This document shows, in pieces, positions 18,750 to 27,139 of a stretch of DNA of 64,000 nt; the first letter of the stretch is position 1, and each line of letters begins with the position of its first letter. The DNA lies in assembly GCF_009177065.1 (NCBI RefSeq), contig NZ_WEZF01000026.1:46212-110211 (forward strand). Direction: 5' to 3'. The translations under genes were made by a program, and so were the position numbers. Source of the stretch: Tautonia marina (lineage in GTDB: Bacteria > Planctomycetota > Planctomycetia > Isosphaerales > Isosphaeraceae). Under the pieces are notes generated by a model that had not been told where the DNA came from, made no database searches, and saw only the letters and a list, made by a program, of their open reading frames with translations.

Positions 18750-18936
18750 ATTCAGGAACAACGACCAAGGTTCTCGGGTGGCCGCGGTTGCTGTGCAATC
18801 GGGGCGGTGTCGCCGCAAGAGGGCTGCGGGTCATCCTGGCGCCTCGGTCGGGCCTCTCGTCGCTGCGCGACCCCGGTTGGCGAGCAACCGGGGCTACCCG
18901 AGAACCTCACTCGAAACGCGGACGTTGTTCCTGAAT
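18750..18936. repeat. large imperfect palindrome between selD and the SelW-like gene
   Basis: ATTCAGGAACAACG at 18750-18763 recurs inverted at 18923-18936. Further in, AGGTTCTCGGGT and CGGTTGCT also recur inverted, and a self-contained hairpin with 9-base arms (CCCCGGTTG/CAACCGGGG) sits at 18871-18893. The centre lies close to GGCGCC near 18841. It resembles a non-coding repeat or MITE-like element without a coding frame. Confidence 0.6.
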
Positions 18937-18942
18937 GTCTCC

Positions 18943-19182
18943 TTAGCGGTGGAGCAGGCGGCCGACTTCCTCGACCAACGCGGTTTCGTCCGGGAAGTGA
19001 CCGGTCTTGAGCTTTGAGTACACGATCGTCGTGCCCACGGTCAGCTCAAAACAGCCCCCTTTCGAGGGGATCAGGGTCATGCGGCCGATTGATCGCTTGA
19101 ATCGAGGCAGCAGCAGGGCCGTCAGACTGACGGCCTGGGGCTCGTAATTTCAAAGAGCGCAATATTCGAGTGTGATGTCCAC
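18943..19182 (-). CDS. SelW/Rdx-family selenoprotein with in-frame UGA
   Basis: From GTG 19182 the frame reads VDITLEYCAL, then UGA (19150-19152), then NYEPQAVSLTALLLPRF, later GGCFELTVGTTIVYSKLKTG and HFPDETALVEEV, ending at TAA 18943 after 79 codons. This is the whole Rdx/SelW/SelT/SelH thioredoxin-like fold: beta strand, a CxxU redox motif replacing CxxC, then FEV..G..I.SK...G.FP. Length matches the family. GTG is the only standard start after the preceding in-frame stop, and no strong ribosome site is visible. A hairpin at 19117-19135 follows the UGA. Rdx proteins are small thiol/selenol oxidoreductases. The AI-2E-type gene ends 62 bases upstream and selD follows downstream on the same strand. 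Confidence 0.9.
19114..19137 (-). promoter_or_regulatory. candidate bacterial SECIS hairpin in the SelW-like gene
   Basis: After the UGA the mRNA forms GGCCGUC-AGUCU-GACGGCC, seven perfect pairs around a five-base loop with GU 23-24 nt from the UGA. Outer CAG/CUG pairing can extend the stem past a bulged C. The spacing and GU loop fit bacterial SECIS elements. Confidence 0.65.
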
Positions 19183-19244
19183 TGAGAATGGTCCCGTGAT
19201 GGAAGGATTGCCTGAGACGTCCGCGTCTCAAGCGTTGGTTGAGA

Positions 19245-20393
19245 TCAGTTGGAATTCGATCGTCGGGCCAGCATCCAGCGCCTCGCGGCTGGGGGTTCTG
19301 GGGAGGGGCTCTCGGCCACGGCGGGTTCGTGCGAGGATTCCGCCAGGCTCATGAGGTCGGCCCAGTGGCGGAGCGACGGCACATGCTGGAAGACCAATTT
19401 TAGACTGACGGTGATGGGGATGGCGAGGATCAAGCCCATCAGGCCCCAGAGGAACCCCCAGAACAGGCAGGCGATGAGGACGGTCGTCCCGTTCAGGTCG
19501 AGCGAGCGTCCCATGACGTAGGGCATCACCAGATACCCCTCGACCGTGACGATGACCAGGAAGACGGAGGCGACGATCAGGCCGTCGGCGATGGAGCCGC
19601 GCTGGCCGAGCGTGATGAGGACCGAGAGAACTCCTGCCGCCACGTTGCCAAGATAGGGGATATAGTTCGTCACGGCGGCGAAGACGCCGAGCGCCACGGC
19701 AAAATCGATTCCCAGGAGCATCAAGGCCACGGCGGTTGCCACCCCCAGACCGATGTTCAGGACGGTTCGGGCCAGCAAGTACGCTCGGATCTTCCGTGTC
19801 AGATTCTTCAGGGTGCGCTCGACGGCCTTCGACTCGGCGGATTCGACCGAGATGAGGTGGACCAATCGCGGGACGAGGGTATCTCCCTCGGCCAGCAAAA
19901 AGAGCACCAGGAACAGAACGATGACCCCGTAGCCGACCCAGGTCGTCAGGTCCGAGAGCCGGTAATTGAGCGAGTTGACCAGCAGCTCGCGATTGGTGTA
20001 GCCGAGAATGTCGATCGTGCCCGGCTCGGGCAGGATGTTGGCAAGATACGGGTGGTCCTTGCCGGCGTCGTTGATCAGGTCGCTGACCTTTGAGGCGAGC
20101 CGCTCCACGTCTGCCGGAAAGGTCGCGGCGGCTCGAACGAGGCTCTCGGCCGTAAGGCTGGCGCCGTAAAGTCCGGCCACGGCCATCAGCAGGAAGAGGA
20201 TGACGGCCGCTCCGACCGGACCCACCGGCAGGAGCTTCCGTAGCAGATGGGTGGCCGGAGACAGCAAGCAGGTCAGCAGGATCGAGAGGGCGATCGTGAC
20301 CAGGATGGGCTTGAGCAGGTAGAGCGCAGCGATCAGGCCGAGCGTGGCCAGAATGGTGAGTGATGAACTGGCCGGTTTGGTTGTGGACTCCAT
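19245..20393 (-). CDS. AI-2E family transporter (PerM/YdiK-like)
   Basis: This 382-residue membrane protein has the AI-2E transporter profile: N-terminal helices LTILATLGLIAALYLLKPIL and ALSILLTCLLSPATHLLRKL, a soluble middle segment (about 100-180), then several helices with VTNYIPYLGNVAAGVLSVLI and GLMGLILAIPITVSLKLV near the end. The family exports autoinducer-2 or acts as Na+/H+ antiporters; substrate is unknown here. ATG 20393 is preceded by GGAGGAGG; a longer frame to 20450 lacks conserved sequence. The SelW-like gene begins 62 bases downstream. Confidence 0.88.
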   Translation of the reverse strand: MESTTKPASSSLTILATLGLIAALYLLKPILVTIALSILLTCLLSPATHLLRKLLPVGPVGAAVILFLLMAVAGLYGASLTAESLVRAAATFPADVERLASKVSDLINDAGKDHPYLANILPEPGTIDILGYTNRELLVNSLNYRLSDLTTWVGYGVIVLFLVLFLLAEGDTLVPRLVHLISVESAESKAVERTLKNLTRKIRAYLLARTVLNIGLGVATAVALMLLGIDFAVALGVFAAVTNYIPYLGNVAAGVLSVLITLGQRGSIADGLIVASVFLVIVTVEGYLVMPYVMGRSLDLNGTTVLIACLFWGFLWGLMGLILAIPITVSLKLVFQHVPSLRHWADLMSLAESSHEPAVAESPSPEPPAARRWMLARRSNSN

Positions 20394-20510
20394 CCGGCCT
20401 CCTCCCGCTCGGACCTTCCGGGCGAGCAACACGCTCGCTTCACAATTCAATCTTCGGGAAGAGGGGCCAGTAAGACAAGAGAGCCCCGTCGAGATCGAAG
20501 GTTCTTCGGA

Positions 20511-20532
20511 GCGACCGGCCTCGACCGGTCGC
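20511..20532. terminator. hairpin downstream of the nitroreductase gene
   Basis: GCGACCGG at 20511-20518 pairs perfectly with CCGGTCGC at 20525-20532 around a 6-base loop. It lies after the nitroreductase stop on the minus strand, but no T run follows, so termination is uncertain. Confidence 0.35.
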
Positions 20533-20561
20533 CCTCGATTGACCGGGGCGCTCGCAAGGGT

Positions 20562-21158
20562 TTAAAACGCGAACGGTCCTTCGCAGATGCTCTGTTCAAT
20601 GGGACGGCGGAGGGAGGGGACCTCGCGCTGGCGAAGATCTTCGGGCAAGGTGGCCGGGTCGCCCGGCCGACCGAGGGCGATCATGGCGGCCACGTCGAAG
20701 TCTTCGGGAACATGGAGGGCGGTTCGTGCCTGGTCGTAATCGAACCCGGCCATGCCGTGAACGACCAGCCCCATGGCCGCGCCCTGCAGGGCCAGGTTTT
20801 GCCAGGCGGCGCCGGCGTCGTAGAGATGGACCGGATTGGGCGCTCCGGTGTTCGAAAAGAACTTGTGCGCGACGACCACCACCAGCACGCTTGCCTGCTT
20901 GCACCACCCCTGATTGCCCGGCGCGAGCAGGTCAAAGAACGTTGGCCAGTGCGGCGAATCCTTGTGGGCAAAGAGGAATCGCCATTCCTGCTCGTTGCGG
21001 GTTGAGGGAGCCCATCGAGCGGCTTCGAAGAGCCGTTTCAGTTCGCCATCGGTGATCGGCTCGCCACTCATCGCGCGGGGGGACCACCGCTTGAGGAATA
21101 GGGGCTCGATCGGATGATCGGCCTTTCGGACGGTTAACGGGTTGGGATGCTGCCCCAT
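20562..21158 (-). CDS. nitroreductase family protein (FMN-dependent)
   Basis: This is a 198-residue single-domain protein of the nitroreductase fold. FLKRWSPRAMSGEPITDGELKRLFEAARWAPSTRNEQEWRF is the FMN phosphate-binding N-terminus, DAGAAWQNLALQGAAMGLVVHGMAGFD is the central helix, and MIALGRPGDPATLPEDL the C-terminal turn. Such enzymes reduce nitroaromatics, quinones or other electrophiles with NAD(P)H. No partner reductase lies nearby. The next gene upstream on the strand, the ceramidase-like one, ends 105 bases away. Confidence 0.88.
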   Translation of the reverse strand: MGQHPNPLTVRKADHPIEPLFLKRWSPRAMSGEPITDGELKRLFEAARWAPSTRNEQEWRFLFAHKDSPHWPTFFDLLAPGNQGWCKQASVLVVVVAHKFFSNTGAPNPVHLYDAGAAWQNLALQGAAMGLVVHGMAGFDYDQARTALHVPEDFDVAAMIALGRPGDPATLPEDLRQREVPSLRRPIEQSICEGPFAF

Positions 21159-21263
21159 GAGCGGTTTGACTCGTTCAGGGTGTGGGAATCGGGTGGCGGC
21201 GGGCTCCCTTTGGCTCGCCTGATCGGAGCGATTGTAGGCAGGGCGCGGCCAATGGCGGGGCGG

Positions 21264-23402
21264 TTAGTCGTGATCGTTCGACGTTGCTGCTTCGAAAAGG
21301 GATGCGACGTCCTCCGCCGTCAAGGCCCGGTCGAACACGGCCACCTCGTCGAGCTTCCCTTCGAGACCGGCGAAGCGGTCGGTCCGTCCTCCGAACACGA
21401 GCAGATTGTCGGCGATGGGGCGGGTGACGGGGAGTTCGGCGTCGATCTCGGGCTCGGGGTTGCCGTTGAGGAAGACCCGGACGCGAGCTCCGTCCCGAAC
21501 AAGGACGACGTGGCACCATTCCCGACGGGGTAACTCGGTTCGACCGACCCGCACGTCGTTCGCGGAATTGCCGTTGAAGACGAACAGACGACCGGCTTGG
21601 AGGTCGGCATGCGTGCCGCCAATCCCGAGATGATCGCCGGGGGCATCGGGGTTGGCATCGGGACCGATCGACGCCAGGTAGCCGGTGACGGCTCTCGCGT
21701 CGGTCGGCAGGCCGTTCCAGAACCAGAAGGCGAGGCTGTAGGAGCCTTCCAGGTCAATCTGATCAGCGATGAGTCGGCCGCCAGCGCAATGGATCGCGCG
21801 ATTCGGCTCCTCGTTGGCTCCGACGAAGGCTGAACCTTCGGGACCGGGCAAGGCCAGGGCGACTCCCGGCTCGACGTGGGCGGGAGCGCCTCCCATCAGG
21901 TTGGCAGGGCGTGAGCCATCCAGCTCATCGAGGCGGAAGGTGGCGATCGGACCCGCCTCGACGACCGATTGGGCGTACGAACCTCCTTGAGGACGGACGG
22001 GCCGTCGGGAGCTGCCGGAGACCGTCTCAAGCAGCTCGACCAGAGTTGCGACGATTTTCGGCTCGGCCTCGACTTCCAGGCCCGCCGTGCGAGCCGGCCA
22101 GGTGGTGTAACCGCCCAGCGCGTGCTGTTCGGGAGGAGGGATGTAGCCGTCGGCGCCGTTGGCCAGCTCGATGTTCATGGTGATCGGCAGGGGGCTGGCC
22201 GCCTTGAGTTTCAGGCCGGTGATGCCGTACACCTCGTTCGGGATGGCGGTGATGGCCACGTCTCCGATGCGGATGGCCTGGAGCTTCAGCTCACGCTCGG
22301 GGACGTCGAGCAGATGGAACTGTTCCAGCGCGTAGACTTCGGGGATGGCTCGGGGTTCTTCCCCTTCCATCGCTGAGCGGACCGATCGAGCCCAGTCTTG
22401 CCGGTCGTCGTCGGGCAGGCGACGGCCGAGCGTCAGGGGGGCTTCGGCCATGGCCAGGGTGACATCGTCGCGATAGGAGAGGTTCTTCAGGGCACCGAGC
22501 GCGACCTCGGCCACGGCATCGGCGTAGGCGAGGACGTCGCGATTGGGAGTCGGGGCGCCGTAGTCCATCCACATCAGGTCGCCGCTGGTCCCCTGCGACA
22601 TGGACACAACCAGGCCCTCGCCGCCGCCGAGCTCCTCGGCCAAGGTGGTCGAGAACCGGCCGAAGTAGTCGGACGAGATGGCGTCGGTGCCGTAATAGTG
22701 CATGGAGTAGTTGGCGAGAACGCCCAACGGTTTGCCGTCGGCCGTCTGAATCGCCAGGACGGACAGCGCCGGATCGACCGGGCCGGAGGGGCCGATCGCG
22801 TCGGGGTTCTGGTGCCCCGGGTGCATGTTGGCCCGGACGGTGCGGTGGCCGAAGGGATCGGTGAGCATCCGGTCGGATCGATAAATCCATCGGCGACAGA
22901 ACGTATGATCAAAATCGTCGACGACCGCCGCGCCCAGTATTGCGGGTTCGAGACGGTTGGCCGCTGTGATGATGGCCTCGGCGATTTTCGAAGGGAGCGA
23001 GGCGGCGTACACCGGATCGACCGGGCAGCCGAGGCATCCCATGGCCGCGGGGGCGGTATGGGTGTGGGTGGCGGAGACCATCATGCGGTCGGTCGGAATG
23101 CCCACGCGGTCGCTGGCCAGGGCCTTGGCCTCGTCAATCAACTCGCGAGGCATCATGCAGGTGTCAACCACACAGAGCGCGATCCGGGTCTGGCCGTCAT
23201 CCAGGACGAAGGCCCGGGCGAACAAGGGGTCACGCACCTGATCGGCGTCTCTCCGCAGGAAGCCACCGTTGATGATCGCCGGTAGGGTTTCCGGGGAGAT
23301 GTCAATGGCCGCGACCCCGGCTCGGAAGTCGTGCGCCTCGGCCTGCGATCGGAGCCCGCCGAGACAGACGGCCAGGACCGCGAGAGAAACGCTGTATCGC
23401 AT
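21264..23402 (-). CDS. neutral ceramidase-like protein with C-terminal LamG-like domain
   Basis: 712 residues, opening with a Sec signal (MRYSVSLAVLAVCLGGLRSQAEA). FRAGVAAIDISPE starts the neutral/alkaline non-lysosomal ceramidase-like domain, with THTHTAPAAMG as the metal-binding His pair; VLANYSMHYYGTDAISSDYFGRF and VSMSQGTSGDLMW follow. About residues 510-705 form a LamG/concanavalin-like jelly roll (SYSLAFWFWNG, LPRREWCHVVLVRDGARVRVFLNG, GKLDEVAVFDRALTAEDV). Planctomycetes have many such hydrolases, and the true substrate, perhaps an amide or glycan, is not shown. ATG 23402 follows GGAG; the frame to 23495 is not needed. Confidence 0.85.
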   Translation of the reverse strand: MRYSVSLAVLAVCLGGLRSQAEAHDFRAGVAAIDISPETLPAIINGGFLRRDADQVRDPLFARAFVLDDGQTRIALCVVDTCMMPRELIDEAKALASDRVGIPTDRMMVSATHTHTAPAAMGCLGCPVDPVYAASLPSKIAEAIITAANRLEPAILGAAVVDDFDHTFCRRWIYRSDRMLTDPFGHRTVRANMHPGHQNPDAIGPSGPVDPALSVLAIQTADGKPLGVLANYSMHYYGTDAISSDYFGRFSTTLAEELGGGEGLVVSMSQGTSGDLMWMDYGAPTPNRDVLAYADAVAEVALGALKNLSYRDDVTLAMAEAPLTLGRRLPDDDRQDWARSVRSAMEGEEPRAIPEVYALEQFHLLDVPERELKLQAIRIGDVAITAIPNEVYGITGLKLKAASPLPITMNIELANGADGYIPPPEQHALGGYTTWPARTAGLEVEAEPKIVATLVELLETVSGSSRRPVRPQGGSYAQSVVEAGPIATFRLDELDGSRPANLMGGAPAHVEPGVALALPGPEGSAFVGANEEPNRAIHCAGGRLIADQIDLEGSYSLAFWFWNGLPTDARAVTGYLASIGPDANPDAPGDHLGIGGTHADLQAGRLFVFNGNSANDVRVGRTELPRREWCHVVLVRDGARVRVFLNGNPEPEIDAELPVTRPIADNLLVFGGRTDRFAGLEGKLDEVAVFDRALTAEDVASLFEAATSNDHD

Positions 23403-23428
23403 GGTAATGCTCCGATCGAAAAAAATGG

Positions 23429-24481
23429 TCAGCCTGCAACGCCCGGTCGGACGACGGGGACCTCGCCGGGCTCCTCGGAAAAGCTGTCGAGACACCTGCG
23501 CAGTTCCGCGGCAAGATCGTCGAACCGCTTCGATTCCAGGGTGAATTTTGCTTCATACGAGAATCGGTCTCCCTGGAACCGCCGTTCCAGGACCGTCATC
23601 GAGAACGAACCTCGCTGGGTGCGTACCACCGTCTCGACGGCCTGGCCGACTCCGGGCTGGTCGACGACCTCGCACGAGAGGACCTCGCATCCGGGTTCCT
23701 CGCGCTGGAGCAGCGCCGGGATTTCCTGGACGAGCCGATCGGGATCGAACCGCTCGGACGGGCGGGCGATCACCAGGAAGTTGTCCGACCAGATCCCGAA
23801 CGCCGGTCCATTGGCAAAGAGCAAGGCGAGTTGGCTGGGGGCCAGGGCCGGCTGCCACTGATCGGGAAGATCAATGGCGAACTTGAATTCGGTTTGAACC
23901 CAGCGGTTTGAGTCGCTCTGGTCGTCACGGGTTGCCCCGGTATCGGGAGGCGAGAACGAGGCGTCGTTCACCATCGTCTCGAACGCGGCGAGCGTGGTGT
24001 CGTGCGAGGGATCTTCGAGGTCGGAATTGATCTTGAAGACATACATTTGTCGATGAGCGATGCGCCGGACGGTTGTCTCTCTCCAGACACCGCCGAAGGG
24101 AGGGCGAAATTCGGTGACGGTGATCAGGCGAGGCTCTCCCTCGTGGTCGATCAGTTCGTTGCGGATCAAATCGCCGGGAATGCGCCCTCGTTCGGCGTTG
24201 GCGTCGATCCGGGTCCGGTACTCATCGAGTGATTCGGGGGCGAGGGCGAGTTCGCAGCCGACTGCGGCTGGTCGTTCCGGATCGCGCTGAGGGATCCGAG
24301 CCACGAAGATCAGGTCATCGCGCTCGCGGATCACCACATCCCAGTTCGGGGCAAGTGGGCAGGTGATGCCATACTTTTCCGAGGAGAACGCGGTGTCGGT
24401 GGCGGCCGGGCTCCCCTCATCGGCGATCACTGCCGAGGCGAGGGTGAGGGCGACCGCAAGCGCTCCGATGAATATCCTCAT
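23429..24481 (-). CDS. exported hypothetical protein with two similar domains
   Basis: 350 residues with a Sec signal (MRIFIGALAVALTLASAVIA). Two related halves follow: SSEKYGITCPLAPNWDVVIRE around residue 35 and TEFKFAIDLPDQWQPALAPSQ around residue 198. Each is followed by a strand with F..ARP or the like and a helix such as DEYRTRIDANAERG. The repeat pattern resembles the DUF1795/DcrB-type or PsbP-like fold, where a Y.I..P..W opening is typical. Function is unknown. It sits 26 bases upstream of the ceramidase-like gene on the same strand, so they probably form an operon. Confidence 0.7.
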   Translation of the reverse strand: MRIFIGALAVALTLASAVIADEGSPAATDTAFSSEKYGITCPLAPNWDVVIRERDDLIFVARIPQRDPERPAAVGCELALAPESLDEYRTRIDANAERGRIPGDLIRNELIDHEGEPRLITVTEFRPPFGGVWRETTVRRIAHRQMYVFKINSDLEDPSHDTTLAAFETMVNDASFSPPDTGATRDDQSDSNRWVQTEFKFAIDLPDQWQPALAPSQLALLFANGPAFGIWSDNFLVIARPSERFDPDRLVQEIPALLQREEPGCEVLSCEVVDQPGVGQAVETVVRTQRGSFSMTVLERRFQGDRFSYEAKFTLESKRFDDLAAELRRCLDSFSEEPGEVPVVRPGVAG

Positions 24482-24514
24482 GTGTTCTCCCTGTTGAGGT
24501 GGACTCCGCAGTTA

Positions 24515-26404
24515 TTACATGTCTCTGATGAAGTCTGCCGCGTACGATCGAACATGCTTGCCATTGAGCACGTGAAACGTGCGCAGTCGCTCCAGAAGTT
24601 GCCCGCTGAACCGTTTGATCGGGAGATGGATGAGCTTGCGACCATGACGACGCGCCAGGCGCCGCCAGGAGGCCGGAGGCGGCTTGGGGCTGACGAGTGC
24701 GACGTGGCGTTCCTTGCTGTGCAGAAGGGCCCCGCCGAGCAAGCGTTCTTCCAGCGTTTCGAGACGGTCGAGCCTTGGGTCTTCCCAGACGTCCGGGATC
24801 AATCGAGGAGGATACAGGAACAGGGCACCGCCGTATTCGGCCTGGGCGATCCCCGGTCCGATCAGGTTTTGCATCGGGTCGGTGGCAAAAAAGGCGAGGG
24901 TCGATTCCTCGGCATGCTCGGCGTACCAGGTCGCACGATGCACGTAGACCGCAGGATCGGCCGGCACGTCGAACAGGAAGACGACCGCGTCGATCGATCC
25001 TCGGCTCGGGGGGATGACCTTGACATAAAGATCACCCTTATGAAAATTCCTCAAGGTCTCGCGGATGTCGATGCCGTCGCGAACGCTCGTGGTAAATTTC
25101 TCGGAGCGAGCGAGGTCGGCCCCCAGAATCGCCCTGGCTTGCTCGGCCACATGGCGCTGAAAGCTCTCGATGCGGTGGTCCTCCGGCGGCCACGAGCACA
25201 TCCCGTACGGGTCCCATCGCTGTTTCCACTTTTTTTGATCCGGCTCGTCCGGTTTCGGGCGCAGCTCGCACGATCGCCAGGAAATCGCCTGGCCGGGCAG
25301 GCGGCTGGTCATGGGTGCCGTGCCCCAGGCGGGGACCTCGGCGCGGCCGTCTCCCATGCGGAGGTTCGGCTCGTCCCACCACCAGGGGCGCTCCCCTCGA
25401 TCAAACGTATCGGAGTAGGGATAGTCGCGGGCCTGTTCACCGATCGCCAGCGCGAAGTCGTCTCCCGCCGTCTGCTTCGCCGCGATCACCAGCGAGTACA
25501 GATCCGGGGTCAATCGCCGCTCGATGAGTGAAAGATTGCGGACGTAACGGATGTAGACCGAGAGCAATTGCGGGGTGATCCGGTTCGCGACCTTCGGGCG
25601 ATCCTTCGAGAGCCGTTCCCGGGCGGCCAGGGCCATCTCCTTCACGCCGTCGACCGAGAGATTCTCGTCCTCGGTCAGCTCGCGCCGGCCACGCTCATAA
25701 AGCCCCGTGATGAAGGGAAGCTCCCCGAGCAGGAAGATCAGGGTCTGGGGGTCGACTCGGCAGGTCCTCATCTGCGGCAAGAACCATTCCGGCGGCGGGA
25801 CCTCGGCCTCGCGATGGTAAGCGTCCCGCACCCAGGGCCAATCCATGAGCGAGCAGACGAACAGGATCGATTCGTGCCGATCTTCCAGTTCTCGCAGCTT
25901 TGCCGCCATCCAGGCGAACCGTGCCGCCTCGGTGCCGTCCGGGTCGGGCGGCGGGATTGCCGGGAGCACCGCCGCGGCGAACCCCTCGACCCGAACCCGC
26001 TTCAGGGCATAAGGGTCGGGGTAGTATCCGGTCCGACCTTCGAACCGGGGGGATTCCCGATCGACGAATGCCCGGGGGATCCGCTCCCCCATCGCCGTGC
26101 GGATCGCGGCGATGACCGGCTGGCACGGGTCGATCGGGACATACGTGAACCCATCGGTCTCCCCTTCGGCGTCGCGTTGCAGCACGACCGAGATCGAGGG
26201 CAGGGCGTCGACCGATTCCTCCACCTCATCCTGGAACGACGGAGGTAACGGGATCGCCACGCAATCATACGGATGCGCCAGCAATTCTTCCCGGACCCGG
26301 ATTGCGCAGTCTCCCGAGCCGTGAATGATCGGCAAGGCCCGGATTTTGGGGCCGATGGCGAGGACGTCGTTGGGCTGGGATCGGTCGTCCGGAAGCTTCG
26401 TCAA
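24515..26404 (-). CDS. hypothetical protein, possibly TraB/ChaN-like, in the MoxR cluster
   Basis: This 629-residue soluble protein has no signal or membrane segment. Near the start, IRALPIIHGSGDCAIRVREE resembles the opening of TraB-type folds. Around residue 165, RFAWMAAKLRELEDRHESIL and the following FVCSLMDWPWVRDAY resemble the second TraB segment (R..MA..l..l......vvGa.H). The central part is helical and rich in Trp and charged residues, and the C-terminal part has VVFLFDVPADPAVYVHRATWYAEH. Large TraB-like proteins are often encoded beside MoxR ATPases, and here the gene follows MoxR and Uma2 by 36 bases. The fold call is tentative and no reaction can be assigned. Confidence 0.6.
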   Translation of the reverse strand: MTKLPDDRSQPNDVLAIGPKIRALPIIHGSGDCAIRVREELLAHPYDCVAIPLPPSFQDEVEESVDALPSISVVLQRDAEGETDGFTYVPIDPCQPVIAAIRTAMGERIPRAFVDRESPRFEGRTGYYPDPYALKRVRVEGFAAAVLPAIPPPDPDGTEAARFAWMAAKLRELEDRHESILFVCSLMDWPWVRDAYHREAEVPPPEWFLPQMRTCRVDPQTLIFLLGELPFITGLYERGRRELTEDENLSVDGVKEMALAARERLSKDRPKVANRITPQLLSVYIRYVRNLSLIERRLTPDLYSLVIAAKQTAGDDFALAIGEQARDYPYSDTFDRGERPWWWDEPNLRMGDGRAEVPAWGTAPMTSRLPGQAISWRSCELRPKPDEPDQKKWKQRWDPYGMCSWPPEDHRIESFQRHVAEQARAILGADLARSEKFTTSVRDGIDIRETLRNFHKGDLYVKVIPPSRGSIDAVVFLFDVPADPAVYVHRATWYAEHAEESTLAFFATDPMQNLIGPGIAQAEYGGALFLYPPRLIPDVWEDPRLDRLETLEERLLGGALLHSKERHVALVSPKPPPASWRRLARRHGRKLIHLPIKRFSGQLLERLRTFHVLNGKHVRSYAADFIRDM

Positions 26405-26440
26405 CGGGGCCGGCTCCGCTCAAGGGGTCGCGTTCCGTGC

Positions 26441-27139
26441 TCAATCGAACAGAATGCCACGAAGGTTGAGGACGAATCCCGGCAGCACATCGCCGCCGTC
26501 GAGTTGCTCGGGCCGGGTCAGCGTCTCCGGTTTTTGGCCCGGCCGGGAAATTTCAACCGTGCCGTCGAGCGGGTCGATCAGCCAGCCGAGCCGGGCGCCG
26601 TTGGCGAGGTATTCCCGGAGCTTGTCGCGGAGTTTCCGCTTCGAGTCGGAGGGGGAGCGCAGCTCGGCGACGAAGTCGGGGCAGATGGGGGGGAAGACGA
26701 GGCGTTGCTTGGGGGTCAGGGCGAGCCAGCGGTCGCGGGCGATCCAGGACGCATCGGGGCCCTTCGTCGCCCCACTCGGGAGTTTAAAGCCGGCGGAGGA
26801 ATCGAAGCAGACGCCCGCATCATCGCCCCTTGCTTCGTTCCAGTTCACGAGCCTTGCATTCAACAGGCTGTTCTGCCGAGACGATTCACCACCGGCCGGG
26901 TACATGATTTCCAGGTTCCCTTCGGCGGTCCGCTCCAGGCGAAGCTCGGGGTTGGCCGCGCAGATCTTCCAGAACAGATCGTCGGTCAGTTCGATCTCGG
27001 GGGCGAAGCAGAGCGTCAAGGGGGAGGGGTTCATCATCGGCAGGTCGCTCTCCAACCGGGGGTATTCGGCAGGGGCGAGTTCTGCGTGGTCCTGGACATC
27101 GTCCAGGGGAGGCAGGTGCGAACGGGCCTCAGTAGGCAT
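26441..27139 (-). CDS. Uma2 family endonuclease-like protein
   Basis: The 232-residue protein fits the Uma2 (DUF820) PD-(D/E)XK family. [20 protein letters not shown] gives the conserved [12 protein letters not shown] gives the E-x-S segment, and [25 protein letters not shown] gives the following helix and strand. Uma2 proteins are abundant in cyanobacteria and planctomycetes and their role is not settled. ATG 27139 lies inside the end of the MoxR gene (11-base overlap), which implies translational coupling. The residues of a longer frame to 27313 are a shadow of the acidic MoxR tail. Confidence 0.85.
   Translation of the reverse strand: MPTEARSHLPPLDDVQDHAELAPAEYPRLESDLPMMNPSPLTLCFAPEIELTDDLFWKICAANPELRLERTAEGNLEIMYPAGGESSRQNSLLNARLVNWNEARGDDAGVCFDSSAGFKLPSGATKGPDASWIARDRWLALTPKQRLVFPPICPDFVAELRSPSDSKRKLRDKLREYLANGARLGWLIDPLDGTVEISRPGQKPETLTRPEQLDGGDVLPGFVLNLRGILFD

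Noticed and set aside
18656..18934. Plus-strand frame of 92 codons opposite the selD spacer
   Set aside because: It covers the large palindrome, is Arg/Gly-rich and has no family resemblance.
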